Shown piece after piece: positions 1 to 8,745 of a DNA stretch of 64,000 bases. Made by a program: the position numbers and the translations under genes. Position 1 is the first letter of the stretch, and the number at the start of each line of letters is the position of its first letter. The stretch comes from Xanthobacteraceae bacterium (GTDB taxonomy: Bacteria > Pseudomonadota > Alphaproteobacteria > Rhizobiales > Xanthobacteraceae): NCBI GenBank assembly GCA_019635585.1, contig JAHBZE010000001.1, positions 1,488,001 through 1,552,000 on the forward strand, given 5' to 3'. The notes under the pieces were generated by a model. That model was not told where the DNA came from, made no database searches, and worked only from the letters and a program-made list of their open reading frames with translations.

Positions 1-1157
1 CGCCCCGGCGTATTCGGAGGCAGCGCATTGCCGTGCTCGTCGACGACCTTCGCCTGATAGCCCGGAACCGGCTTGCCGGTCGCGCCGGGGCGAATGTCTT
101 CCTCCGGCGAACCAATGAAGATGTGCAGCATTTCGGTGGAGCCGATGCCGTCGAGAATTTTGATGCCAGTCGCGTCGAACCACGCATCCCAGGTCGCCTT
201 GGGAAGCGCTTCGCCCGCGGAAACGCATTTGCGAAGCGAGGAAATATCGCGGTTTTCCAACTTGCTTAAAATCGCGCGATAAGCGGTCGGCGCTGTGAAG
301 CAGACCGTCGCGCGATGTTCCTCGATCGCAGTGAGGAGATCGTCCGGCGCCGCCTTTTCGAGGAGTACAGTGGATGCGCCCGCGCGCAGCGGAAAGAATA
401 CGAGCCCGCCCGTGCCGAAAGTAAAGGCGAGCGGCGGCGAGCCGATGAAGCGGTCGTCCGCGTTCGCGCGCAACACGTGCTTCGCGTAGCTGTCGCAAAC
501 CGCGAGCAGATCGCGGTGGAAATGCATGGTGCCTTTCGGCTGGCCGGTGGTGCCGGAGGTGAAAGCGATCAGGCAGACGTCGTCGGCCGCGGTATTGCAG
601 GCGGCAAAGTTCTCGTAGCCGTCCTGCGCCATCAATGTTTCGAGGCCGCCCTTCCCCCAATAAGCGAGCTTCTTCAAATCAGGCGCGAGCGGCTTTGTCT
701 TTTCCATTTCTTCGGAAAGCCGCGCGTCGCAAAGCGCGAATTTGATCTTCGCTTTCTGGATTACGTAGGAAATTTCCTTGGCGCGCAGAAGCGGCATGGT
801 GGCGACCACGACGCCGCCCGCCTTCAACACGGCGAAGTAGCTCGCCGCCATCATGGCGTTGTTCGCGGAACGTAATAGCACGCGATTTCCTGGCACCAGG
901 CCGAGATCGTTCACGAGCACGTTCGCGATGCGGTTCACGCGCTCCCGAAACTGCGCGTAGGTGAGCGATTCCGCCGGCGTGATGATGCAGGGCCGCTCGC
1001 CCCCGCCCTGCTCTACCCTGCGGTCGAGCAACTCGACGCAGGCGTTGAGCCGCTCCGGATACTGGAGATCCGGAAGATCGAACACGAATTGCGGCTGCAT
1101 TTCTTCGGGCGGCAGGTTGTCTCTTGCGAAGGTGTCGACATGGGCGCTTGCGATCAT
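1..1157 (-). CDS. Aryl-CoA ligase (benzoate/2-aminobenzoate type), C-terminus beyond window
   Basis: An acyl-adenylate-forming enzyme that would activate an aromatic acid to its CoA thioester in the cytoplasm. The reading frame is open for 385 codons to the window edge, so the C-terminal lid domain is missing from view. The AMP-binding signature TSGTTGQPKG followed by TMHFHRD lies near residue 200, and that continuation is typical of benzoate-CoA and 2-aminobenzoate-CoA ligases. The ATG is preceded by a strong GGGAGG ribosome site five bases upstream. It follows the marR gene by 19 bases, so the two are probably one transcript. The divergent fused monooxygenase at 1770 acts on an aryl-CoA, so anthranilate or salicylate is the inferred substrate. 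Benzoate itself cannot be excluded from sequence alone. Confidence 0.85.
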   Translation of the reverse strand, partial: MIASAHVDTFARDNLPPEEMQPQFVFDLPDLQYPERLNACVELLDRRVEQGGGERPCIITPAESLTYAQFRERVNRIANVLVNDLGLVPGNRVLLRSANNAMMAASYFAVLKAGGVVVATMPLLRAKEISYVIQKAKIKFALCDARLSEEMEKTKPLAPDLKKLAYWGKGGLETLMAQDGYENFAACNTAADDVCLIAFTSGTTGQPKGTMHFHRDLLAVCDSYAKHVLRANADDRFIGSPPLAFTFGTGGLVFFPLRAGASTVLLEKAAPDDLLTAIEEHRATVCFTAPTAYRAILSKLENRDISSLRKCVSAGEALPKATWDAWFDATGIKILDGIGSTEMLHIFIGSPEEDIRPGATGKPVPGYQAKVVDEHGNALPPNTPG

Positions 1158-1176
1158 TCGAACCTCCCTGCCTAGG

Positions 1177-1683
1177 TCAGCTTTGCGCGATCGCGCTGCG
1201 AACGCTGGTCTTGAGCTTGCCGAGCAGTTTCGTCAGCGTGGAAAATTCGTTCTGCGAAAGATCGCCGAACATCCCGGCGATCCAATCTTCATGTTCTTTT
1301 GCCATGCGCGCAAACTGGCGGCGGCCTTTTTCGGTAAGGCTCACGATATGCGAGCGGCGATCGCTCTTGTGCTGACGCCGGGTGACGATCTCTTCCGCGA
1401 GGAGCCGGTCGACAAGGCCCGTGACGTTGCCGTTCGTCACCATCATGCGCTGCGAAAGCTCGCCGAGCGTCATGCCGTGCGGCTTGCGCTCGAGCTGCGC
1501 CATCAAGTCGAAGCGCGGCAAGGTCACTTCGAAGCGCTCGCGCAGGCGGCGGCGGATTTCGGTTTCGATCAGCGTGTTGGTGGCGAGCAAGCGCAACCAA
1601 AGCCTCAACTCGGCTTTGTGATCGCCGGGCGCTTCGGCAATTTTGGTTTCGGCGTCCAGCGCCGCGGATTGTTCGAGCTCCAT
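1177..1683 (-). CDS. MarR-family transcriptional regulator
   Basis: A 168-residue winged-helix regulator. The MarR core is clear: recognition region around residues 60-100 with LGELSQRMMVTNGNVTGLVD, followed by the wing motif KSDRRSHIVSLTEKG. Regulators of this type upstream of aryl-CoA ligases usually repress the pathway and are released by the aryl-CoA or the aromatic acid. It is transcribed with the downstream ligase and diverges from the fused monooxygenase, and the intervening 86 bases hold a perfect long inverted repeat that is its probable operator. The ligand is inferred only from context. Confidence 0.88.
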   Translation of the reverse strand: MELEQSAALDAETKIAEAPGDHKAELRLWLRLLATNTLIETEIRRRLRERFEVTLPRFDLMAQLERKPHGMTLGELSQRMMVTNGNVTGLVDRLLAEEIVTRRQHKSDRRSHIVSLTEKGRRQFARMAKEHEDWIAGMFGDLSQNEFSTLTKLLGKLKTSVRSAIAQS

Positions 1684-1700
1684 TCCGGGCCTCGGTCCGG

Positions 1701-1744
1701 CTTGCAGGAAAATTACTTTAAGCCTAAACTAATTTTCCTGCAAG
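1701..1744. promoter_or_regulatory. Perfect 15-bp inverted repeat with overlapping divergent promoters; candidate MarR operator
   Basis: The arms CTTGCAGGAAAATTA (1701-1715) and TAATTTTCCTGCAAG (1730-1744) are exact reverse complements around a 14-base centre. On the plus strand TTGCAG (1702-1707), a 17-base spacer and TAAACT (1725-1730) form a promoter toward the monooxygenase. By symmetry the minus strand has TTGCAG, 17 bases and TAAAGT toward marR. Each promoter therefore covers the other, and the ATGs lie about 40 and 32 bases from the -10 boxes. A repressor bound here would block both directions. The promoter reading is by eye against the sigma-70 consensus. Confidence 0.65.
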
Positions 1745-1769
1745 GGGCGAAAACGCGAGGTTTCTTGCC

Positions 1770-4103
1770 ATGCGCATCGCAGTCGTGGGCGGCGGACCGG
1801 CCGGGGTCTATTTTTCGATTCTCGCCGCAAAGGCCTGGCCCAAAGTCGAAATCGACGTGTTCGAGCGCAACCGTGCCGACGACACTTTCGGCTTCGGCGT
1901 GGTTTTTTCCGATGAAACGCTCGATACCTTCGAGAAGGCCGACCGCGAAAGTTATCAGGCAATCGCCGACAACTTTGCCTATTGGGACGACATCGAGATT
2001 CATTTCAAAGAGAGCCTGCACCGTATCGGCGGCAACGGCTTCTGTGGCTGCGCGCGCACGACACTTTTGAAGCTCCTACACGACCGCGCACGCGCTCTCG
2101 GCGTGAAGCTGCATTTTGAATCGGAAATAGATCCCTCGCTCGCAGGACTCAAGGGCTACGATTTGATTGTCGCCGCCGATGGCGCAAACAGCCGGATCCG
2201 CGAGGCGCACCGCGAGCACTTCGGCACCGAGATCGATTACCGGCCGAATAAGTTCGCCTGGATGGGCTCGACCCGTTCGTTCGACGCCTTCACGTTTTTC
2301 TTTAAGGAAACCGAGTACGGCATCTTCATCGCGCATTGCTATCAATACGAGCCCGGCCGCTCGACCTGGGTCATGGAAGTGCAGCCGGAAACCTTCGAGC
2401 GAGCGGGTCTTGCAAAACTTTCGGAAGAAGAATCCGCCCGGTTTCTGGAAAAAATTTTCGCGGATGAACTCGCGGGCCACAAGCTCATGACCAACCGCTC
2501 GATGTGGCGGAATTTTCCCAGGATCGCCAACGAACGATGGGTCATGAACAATGTCGTGTTGCTCGGCGACGCCAAGGCGACGGCGCATTTCTCGATCGGC
2601 TCGGGCACGAAGCTCGCGATGGAAGATGCGATCGCGCTGTTTCAGTCGCTCGAAAAGTCGCGACTCGACGTGAGCGCGGCACTCAAACATTTTGAGACTT
2701 CGCGCCGCGAGGATGTAGAGAAAACGCAGCATGCGGCGGACGTTTCGCTGGTGTGGTTTGAGCACGTCGACCGCTTCTGGAACATGGATCCGCGTCAGTT
2801 CGCGTTCGGGCTGATGACGCGGTCGAAAGCGATCACCTGGGACAATCTCGAGCTGCGTGCGCCTGAATTCGTCGCGCAAACCGCCGAAATGTTCGCGGAA
2901 CAGACGCCGGGCGCAGATAAAAAGCATCCGCTGCCGCCGATGTTCCAGCCGCTCCGGCTGCGGGAAATGGAAATCCCCAATCGCGTCGTGGTCTCGCCGA
3001 TGTGCCAGTATTCGGCCAAAGGCGGCGTGCCGAACGACTGGCATCTCGTGCATCTCGGCGGACGCGCGATCGGCGGAGCCGGACTCGTCTTTACAGAAAT
3101 GACCGACGTTTCGGCAGAAGCCCGCATCTCGCCCGGCTGCGCCGGCATCTACACCGACGAGCAGGAAGCGGCGTGGAAGCGGGTCGTCGATTTCATCCAT
3201 GCGAACTCGGCTTCCAAGCTTTGCCTCCAACTCGGTCACGCAGGCCGCAAGGGCGCAACCAAGCTGATGTGGGAAGGCATCGACGAGCCGCTGGAGAGCG
3301 GCGCCTGGCCGATCATCGCGCCTTCGCCGCTTCCTTATTTCCCGCACAGCGTCGTGCCGCGCGAAATGACGCGCGCCGACATGGAGAAGGTGAAGGCGGA
3401 TTATGTCGTGGCGGCGAAGCGCGCGGAGCGCGCGGGTTTTGACATGCTCGAGGTGCACTGCGCGCACGGTTATCTGCTAGCGAGTTTCATCTCGCCGCTC
3501 ACCAACCACCGCACCGACGAATACGGCGGCTCGCTCGAAAATCGTCTCCGCTTTCCGCTCGAAGTTTTCCGCGCCGTGCGCGAGGCGTGGCCGATCCATA
3601 AACCGATGTCGGTGCGTATCTCCGCGACCGACTGGAAGGACGGCGGCGTCACCGGCGAAGACTCGGTCGAAATCTCGCGCGCCTTCGCCCGCGAAGGCTG
3701 CGACCTGATCGACGTCTCGACCGGACAAACGGTTTGCGACGCCGAGCCGGTATTCGGCCGCATGTTCCAGACGCCTTATTCGGATCAGATCCGCAACGAA
3801 GCAATGATCGCGACGATGTGCGTCGGCAATATTACGAGCGCGGATCAGGTGAATACGATCCTCGCGGCAGGCCGCGCCGATCTCGTCGCGTTGGCGCGGC
3901 CGCATCTAGTCGATCCGTTTTTCACGATGCGCGCGGCGGCTTGGTACGGCGTGGAAATTATCTCATGTCCGCCGCAATACCTGTCCGGCAAGGATCAGGC
4001 ATTTCGCACCGCCGCGCGTGATCGCGCCGACCTTGCGGAACTGCGCAGGCGCGTGAAGCCGCGCAGCCGTCAGCGGCAGGCGAGAAAAGAAGCGGCCGAG
4101 TAG
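1770..4103 (+). CDS. Fused FAD monooxygenase / old-yellow-enzyme: 2-aminobenzoyl-CoA monooxygenase-reductase or salicylyl-CoA 5-hydroxylase type
   Basis: A 777-residue two-flavoprotein fusion. Residues 1 to about 385 are a group A aromatic monooxygenase: a dinucleotide motif GGGPAG near residue 8 and the second FAD motif [16 protein letters not shown] near 270. From about residue 391 (MFQPLRL) the protein is an NADH:flavin oxidoreductase of the OYE family, with VSPMCQYS and the [14 protein letters not shown] region. This exact fusion is known from 2-aminobenzoyl-CoA monooxygenase/reductase, which hydroxylates and then reduces the ring, and from proteins annotated salicylyl-CoA 5-hydroxylase. 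The divergent aryl-CoA ligase would make its substrate. The sequence does not distinguish the anthraniloyl from the salicylyl substrate. The family assignment is firm. Confidence 0.88.
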   Translation: MRIAVVGGGPAGVYFSILAAKAWPKVEIDVFERNRADDTFGFGVVFSDETLDTFEKADRESYQAIADNFAYWDDIEIHFKESLHRIGGNGFCGCARTTLLKLLHDRARALGVKLHFESEIDPSLAGLKGYDLIVAADGANSRIREAHREHFGTEIDYRPNKFAWMGSTRSFDAFTFFFKETEYGIFIAHCYQYEPGRSTWVMEVQPETFERAGLAKLSEEESARFLEKIFADELAGHKLMTNRSMWRNFPRIANERWVMNNVVLLGDAKATAHFSIGSGTKLAMEDAIALFQSLEKSRLDVSAALKHFETSRREDVEKTQHAADVSLVWFEHVDRFWNMDPRQFAFGLMTRSKAITWDNLELRAPEFVAQTAEMFAEQTPGADKKHPLPPMFQPLRLREMEIPNRVVVSPMCQYSAKGGVPNDWHLVHLGGRAIGGAGLVFTEMTDVSAEARISPGCAGIYTDEQEAAWKRVVDFIHANSASKLCLQLGHAGRKGATKLMWEGIDEPLESGAWPIIAPSPLPYFPHSVVPREMTRADMEKVKADYVVAAKRAERAGFDMLEVHCAHGYLLASFISPLTNHRTDEYGGSLENRLRFPLEVFRAVREAWPIHKPMSVRISATDWKDGGVTGEDSVEISRAFAREGCDLIDVSTGQTVCDAEPVFGRMFQTPYSDQIRNEAMIATMCVGNITSADQVNTILAAGRADLVALARPHLVDPFFTMRAAAWYGVEIISCPPQYLSGKDQAFRTAARDRADLAELRRRVKPRSRQRQARKEAAE

Positions 4104-4401
4104 CGCGCGGCTCGCACGTTTATAATTCTTCCGCACAGCGGACGTCTTGCTGCGCTGCATCATGCGACCGATTCACGCTGCGAAGATTTCATGCATACGG
4201 ATGCCTTCGCAGCTGCCGCAAAGCTATTGACGAATGCTTCGCAAGTGCCTGAAAGTCTTACGCGATGGCTCTTTGAAGCCAGAGTGCGAACCGATCTTTT
4301 TTGATGTGCTGGCGAGTTGGCGTCGAACGATCAAAAGAACAAGAAAACAAGAACGCGGCGCATCAAATCGGTCGCAAAATTCCGTAGGGAGGAAAACCAA
4401 G
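4104..4401. other. Intergenic region with a 9-bp-stem inverted repeat upstream of the importer operon
   Basis: Nearly 300 bases without a convincing gene. It contains an exact inverted repeat, GCTGCGAAG (4177-4185) and CTTCGCAGC (4205-4213), around a 19-base centre that itself has CAT/ATG symmetry; no T-run follows, so it is not an obvious terminator. A TTGACG at 4227-4232 could be a -35 element, but no good -10 follows. The open frame continues upstream from 4402 to 4234, but that stretch has no signal-peptide character and is treated as leader. The importer is probably transcribed from here. Confidence 0.4.
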
Positions 4402-5673
4402 ATGAAATGGCAAATGCCTAAAAAGCTGTTCGGGCTTGCCGCCGCCGGTCTCGTTGCCGGTGCCGGCTACCTCGCGCTGCCGCAGAAGTCGGAAGCGCAG
4501 AGCGGCACCATCCGTATCGCTTACGTCGATCCGCTATCGGGCCCGATGGCCGGCATCGGCGACGCTGGCCTCAAGAACTTCCAGTACATTCTGGAAGAGA
4601 TCAACGCCAAGGGCGGCGCGAACGGCAAGAAGCTCGAAATCGTTCCGTTCGACAACAAGCTGAACGCCCAGGAAACCATCGTGCAGGTGCAGAAGGCTAT
4701 CGACGACGGCATCCGCATCATCACGCAGGGCAACGGCACCGCGTTCGCGATCGCGATCTCGGAGTTCGTGACCAAGTACAACGAACGTAACCCCGGCAAG
4801 GAAGTCATCTATCTGAACTACGCCGCGGTCGATCCGATCCTGACCAACGCGAAGTGCAGCTACTGGCACTTCCGCTGGGACGCAAACACCGAGCAGAAGA
4901 TGGCGGCGATCACCGCCTTCCTGAAAGACCGTAAAGACGTGAAGAAGATGTACCTGATCAATCAGGACTACGCCTTCGGTCAGGGTGTGCGTGATCTGGC
5001 GCTCAAGATGCTTAAAGAGCGCCGTCCCGACATCGAAATCGTCGGCAACGAACTGCATCCGCTCGCCAAGATCACCGATTTCGCGCCTTACATCGCGAAG
5101 ATCAAGGCATCGGGCGCGGACAGCGTCATCACCGGCAACTGGGGTTCGGACATCGCGCTCCTGATCAAGGCCGCGGCTGATGCCGGTCTCCAGGTGAACT
5201 TCTTTACCTTCTATGCCGGCGGCACCGGCGGTCCGACCGCGATCAAGCAGGCCAATCTCGCTAACCGCGTATTTGCGGTCGGCGAAGGCTTCGCGAACAT
5301 CGAACACAAGGCTTCGCAGGACTTCGAAAAGGGTCTGCGCGCCAAGTATAAGGTCGGCCTGTTCTATCCGCGTGGCGTGAACCAGATGCGGATGCTCGCG
5401 GAGGCGATCAACAAGACGAAGTCGGAAGATCCGAAGAAGATCGCCGCTGCGCTCGAAGGCATGAAGTTCGAGGTGTTCAATGGCGGTCAGGGCGAAATGC
5501 GCGCCTCTGACCATCAGTTCATGCAGCCGCTCTATATGGCGAGCTTCGGCCCGCTGAAGGCCGGCCAGCCGTTCGACGAAGAGAACACCGGCTGGGGCTG
5601 GAGCATCGCAGGCAAGGTCGATCCGAAGGACACCGACGTCCCGACCACCTGCAAAATGAATCGGCCGTCCTAA
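4402..5673 (+). CDS. Branched-chain-type ABC transporter substrate-binding protein
   Basis: A periplasmic binding protein of the Leu/Ile/Val (Peripla_BP_6) family, 423 residues. The ATG at 4402 is chosen because it has an excellent GGGAGG site (4388-4393) and starts a classical Sec signal peptide: KKLF, a hydrophobic stretch, then cleavage near SEAQ-S at about residue 33. The mature protein opens with IRIAYVDPLSGPMAGIGD, the usual ligand-loop start. It heads a five-gene importer and lies behind the aryl-CoA monooxygenase on the same strand, so an aromatic acid is a more likely ligand than an amino acid; that is inference. A strong hairpin follows and may raise its level relative to the permeases. 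Confidence 0.9.
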   Translation: MKWQMPKKLFGLAAAGLVAGAGYLALPQKSEAQSGTIRIAYVDPLSGPMAGIGDAGLKNFQYILEEINAKGGANGKKLEIVPFDNKLNAQETIVQVQKAIDDGIRIITQGNGTAFAIAISEFVTKYNERNPGKEVIYLNYAAVDPILTNAKCSYWHFRWDANTEQKMAAITAFLKDRKDVKKMYLINQDYAFGQGVRDLALKMLKERRPDIEIVGNELHPLAKITDFAPYIAKIKASGADSVITGNWGSDIALLIKAAADAGLQVNFFTFYAGGTGGPTAIKQANLANRVFAVGEGFANIEHKASQDFEKGLRAKYKVGLFYPRGVNQMRMLAEAINKTKSEDPKKIAAALEGMKFEVFNGGQGEMRASDHQFMQPLYMASFGPLKAGQPFDEENTGWGWSIAGKVDPKDTDVPTTCKMNRPS

Positions 5674-5687
5674 GCGGCTCGAATCAG

Positions 5688-5725
5688 GCGTCCGGCCGAA
5701 ATTCGGCCGGACGCTCTTTCTTCTT
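5688..5725 (+). terminator. Hairpin between binding-protein and permease genes, probable partial terminator or mRNA stabiliser
   Basis: GCGTCCGGCCGA (5688-5699) pairs perfectly with TCGGCCGGACGC (5703-5714) around a three-base loop, and a pyrimidine-rich TCTTTCTTCTT follows. It sits inside an evident operon, so it more likely reduces read-through or protects the upstream message than ends transcription fully. This is a common way to make excess binding protein. Confidence 0.6.
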
Positions 5726-5756
5726 ATAAGTATCAACCTCGGGCTGGCAGGGAACC

Positions 5757-6704
5757 GTGGCTGAACTCATCATCATCTCGACGCTGAACGGCGTTCTTTA
5801 CGGCATGCTTCTGTTTCTGATGGCGAGCGGTCTCACGCTCATCTTCAGCATGATGGGCGTGCTCAATTTCGCGCATGCGAGCTTCTACATGCTCGGCGCG
5901 TTTCTTGGATTTCAGATCAGCCAGTGGGCCGGCTTCATCCCGGCAATCATCCTGGCGCCCATCATAGCGGGCGGCCTTGGCGCGCTGATCGAGCGTTACG
6001 GACTGAGAACCGTCCATAAGCACGGTCACGTCGCGGAACTGCTCTTCACCTTCGGGCTTGCGTTCATCATCGAGGAAACGATCCAGATGATCTGGGGCAA
6101 GCTCGCGGTCGATTATCGCGTGCCGAGCTTTCTCGATTTCTCGGCGTTCACGGTCTATGCGACCAACTATCCAGCCTACAAAGCCTTCATGCTTCTGTTC
6201 TCGATCGCGATTTTCGTCGGGCTGATCTTCTTGCTCACGAGAACGCGCGCGGGTCTCATCATCCAGGCGTCGCTTACGCACCCGAACATGGTCGGCATGC
6301 TCGGCCACAACGTGCCGCGCGTTTTCATGATGGTGTTCGGTCTAGGCACGTCGCTCGCGGCCATCGCCGGCGCGATCGCAGGCGCTGCTTTTGTGACTCA
6401 GTCCAACATGGCGGCACTTCTTGGGCCGATCCTGTTCGTGGTGGTTGTGGTCGGGGGCCTCGGCTCACTCTGGGGCGCGTTCGTCGCTTCGCTCTTGATC
6501 GGGCTTCTGCAGACCTTCGCGATCGCTTCGGACTGGTCGTTGTCGAAGTTTTTAGGCAGTTCTTACACGCCCGCGAGCGGCACCATTCTCTATGACGTAT
6601 GGACGGTGACGATCGCACAGATCGGACCGATCCTGCCTTATTTGTTGCTCGTGCTCGTGCTGGTGTTCCGGCCGACCGGTCTGTTCGGGACGCGTGACAC
6701 ATGA
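5757..6704 (+). CDS. LivH-type ABC transporter permease
   Basis: An inner-membrane permease of 315 residues with about eight hydrophobic segments, beginning MAELIIISTLNGVLYGMLLF, the standard LivH opening. The conserved cytoplasmic loop is seen around residues 165-205 (TRTRAGLIIQASLTHPNMVGMLGHNV). The start is GTG at 5757, since the aligned N-terminus begins there. The stop overlaps the next ATG by four bases, so it is translationally coupled to the second permease. It forms the channel with that protein. The substrate is unknown, probably an aromatic acid given the neighbours. Confidence 0.9.
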   Translation: MAELIIISTLNGVLYGMLLFLMASGLTLIFSMMGVLNFAHASFYMLGAFLGFQISQWAGFIPAIILAPIIAGGLGALIERYGLRTVHKHGHVAELLFTFGLAFIIEETIQMIWGKLAVDYRVPSFLDFSAFTVYATNYPAYKAFMLLFSIAIFVGLIFLLTRTRAGLIIQASLTHPNMVGMLGHNVPRVFMMVFGLGTSLAAIAGAIAGAAFVTQSNMAALLGPILFVVVVVGGLGSLWGAFVASLLIGLLQTFAIASDWSLSKFLGSSYTPASGTILYDVWTVTIAQIGPILPYLLLVLVLVFRPTGLFGTRDT

Positions 6705-7996
6705 GCAACAACACAATGTCCGCTCGTCTCAAGAGCTACGGCATCTGGATCGCCGCAGCGCTGCTGCTCCTGATCTTGCCGTTCATTTTCTCGTCCGGCG
6801 CGTCGCATACGACCATGTGCCTTGCCGGCATCATGATCATCTTCGCGCTCTCTTATAATATGCTGCTCGGACAGACCGGCATGCTCTCGTTCGGTCACGC
6901 CGTGTATTACGGATTGGCGGCTTTCGTAACCGCGCATTCGATGAACTGGTTGGCGAAGAACGGCGTCCCGATTCCGCTCCTGCTGGTTCCCGTCGTCGGC
7001 GGGGTCGCCGGACTCTTCTTCGGAATTTTGTTCGGCTCGGTTTCGACCAGGCGCGGCGGCACCGCGTTTGCGATGATTTCGCTGGGTCTTGCCGAACTCG
7101 TCTATTCCAGTTCGCTGATCCTGCGCAGCTTCTTCGGGGGCGAAGAAGGCATCAGTACCGACCGCACCAAGCTTCTGCGCGTGTTCGGCTACAATTTCGG
7201 CCCGCAGATTCAGGTCTATTACCTGATCGCGGCATGGACGCTGCTCTGCGTCGTGCTCATGTATGCGCTGACACGTACGCCTTTCGGCCGCATGTGCAAT
7301 GCCGTGCGCGAGAATCCCGAGCGGGTCGAATTCGTCGGTTATAACCCGCAATTCGTGCGCTTCATCGCTTTTTCGCTCGCCGGGCTGTTTGCCGGCATCG
7401 CGGGTTCGCTTGCCGCGATCAATATCGAACTCGCGCAGGCGAGCTTCGTCGGTGCCGCCCAATCCGGCGCGGTGCTGCTTGCGGCCTATATCGGCGGGGT
7501 GGCCTTTTTCGTCGGCCCTATCCTCGGCGCGATCCTGGTCACGCTACTCTCGATCAAGCTGTCGGACTTCTCGGAAATCTGGCTGCTTTATTTCGGCATT
7601 CTGTTCATCACCATTATCCTGTTTGCGCCTTATGGCCTCTCAGGACTTCTGATGATGCACGCGCAATTTTGGCGCGGTCCGATAGGTGGGCGGATCTCAC
7701 GGCTGCTGAAGCTGCTCGGCGCCTATGTGGTTGCGGCCATTCCCGCGATCATCATGATCGCTGGCGCCGTGCTCCTGATCGAGATGATCCATCACGTTTC
7801 GCAGAAAGCAGCCGAAGGGCCGATGATGCATTTCCTTCGCCGGCCCTATCTGACGGTAAACACCGCCTCGGCGATACCGTGGATCGGCGCGCTGATCGCG
7901 CTGTTCGCGGGCTTCTTTGCGTTCCGCTTCACCTGGCCGACGGTTGCCAGCGTCTGGCATAAGGCGCTCGCCGACGCACAACGGAGCGGCTCATGA
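6701..7996 (+). CDS. LivM-type ABC transporter permease with extended C-terminus
   Basis: Second permease of the importer, 431 residues. The family core is visible in residues 30-315 (YNMLLGQTGMLSFGHAVYYG near 47, and the loop AVRENPERVEFVGYNPQFVRF near 200). Beyond about residue 318 the protein carries roughly 110 additional residues with two further hydrophobic segments (IPAIIMIAGAVLLIEMI and IPWIGALIALFAGFFAFRF), which many LivM proteins lack. It overlaps both neighbours by four bases (ATGA), consistent with a stoichiometric complex. The function of the extension is unknown. Confidence 0.88.
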   Translation: MSNNTMSARLKSYGIWIAAALLLLILPFIFSSGASHTTMCLAGIMIIFALSYNMLLGQTGMLSFGHAVYYGLAAFVTAHSMNWLAKNGVPIPLLLVPVVGGVAGLFFGILFGSVSTRRGGTAFAMISLGLAELVYSSSLILRSFFGGEEGISTDRTKLLRVFGYNFGPQIQVYYLIAAWTLLCVVLMYALTRTPFGRMCNAVRENPERVEFVGYNPQFVRFIAFSLAGLFAGIAGSLAAINIELAQASFVGAAQSGAVLLAAYIGGVAFFVGPILGAILVTLLSIKLSDFSEIWLLYFGILFITIILFAPYGLSGLLMMHAQFWRGPIGGRISRLLKLLGAYVVAAIPAIIMIAGAVLLIEMIHHVSQKAAEGPMMHFLRRPYLTVNTASAIPWIGALIALFAGFFAFRFTWPTVASVWHKALADAQRSGS

Positions 7997-8745
7997 ACTC
8001 CGCAGTCGAACTCAAAGAACTGCAAAAGCGTTTCGGCAAAACCGAGATCATTCGCGGCGTCAGTCTCGATGTAAAATCAGGCGAACGGCACGCGGTGATC
8101 GGGCCGAACGGCGCCGGAAAGTCCACGTTGTTCAATCTCGTCAGCGGGCGATTTCTGCCGACCTCCGGCTCGATCCACCTGCATGGCGAGAACATCACCG
8201 GCATGCGTCCATTCGAGATCAATCGCCGCGGGCTGTCACGCAGCTTTCAGGTCACGAATATCTTCCCCCGCCTCTCGGTGTGGGAGAATATCCGCTGCGC
8301 GGTGTTGTGGTCGAAGGGCTACAAGTATTCCTTCTGGCGCAACATCGACAAGCTCGAGGACGTGCGCGCACGCACGCAGGAAATTCTCGAACTGATCAAC
8401 ATGGCAAACCGCGCGGAGATTCCTGCAGGCGTACTTTCCTACGCGGAACAGCGCGCACTCGAAATCGGCATCACGATCGCGGGCGGCGCCGACATCATCC
8501 TGCTCGACGAGCCCACCGCCGGCATGAGCCGCTCGGAGACCGAGCACGCGGTCGCGCTGATCCGCAAGGTCAGCGAAGGGCGCACGCTCATCATCATCGA
8601 GCACGACATGGGCGTCGTGTTCGATCTCGCCGACCGCATCTCGGTGCTGGTCTACGGCCAGATCATCGCGACCGACGAACCCGCGAAGATCAAGTCGAAC
8701 CAGAAGGTACAGGAAGCCTATCTCGGAGCCGCCGGCCATGACTGA
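7993..8745 (+). CDS. LivG-type ABC transporter ATP-binding protein
   Basis: One of two ATPases that drive the importer, 250 residues. It has Walker A GPNGAGKS (residues 36-43), the LivG-type signature LSYAEQ, Walker B IILLDEPTAGM and the switch histidine in IIIEHDM. The LSYAEQ variant and the terminal VQEAYLG are typical of LivG rather than LivF. Its start overlaps the permease stop, and its end overlaps the LivF-type gene by eight bases. The site looks fully competent for ATP hydrolysis, unlike its partner. Confidence 0.92.
   Translation: MNSAVELKELQKRFGKTEIIRGVSLDVKSGERHAVIGPNGAGKSTLFNLVSGRFLPTSGSIHLHGENITGMRPFEINRRGLSRSFQVTNIFPRLSVWENIRCAVLWSKGYKYSFWRNIDKLEDVRARTQEILELINMANRAEIPAGVLSYAEQRALEIGITIAGGADIILLDEPTAGMSRSETEHAVALIRKVSEGRTLIIIEHDMGVVFDLADRISVLVYGQIIATDEPAKIKSNQKVQEAYLGAAGHD

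Noticed and set aside
2076..3467. 463-codon open frame on the minus strand opposite the fused monooxygenase
   Set aside because: Antisense shadow of a GC-rich gene; arginine-rich, no domain, no ribosome site, while the plus-strand protein is fully conserved.
4121..4126. TATAAT as a promoter for the liv-type importer
   Set aside because: No TTGACA-like hexamer 15-19 bases upstream, and it lies about 280 bases before the gene.
4534..5736. 400-codon minus-strand open frame opposite the binding-protein gene
   Set aside because: Composition typical of an antisense frame and no recognisable motif.
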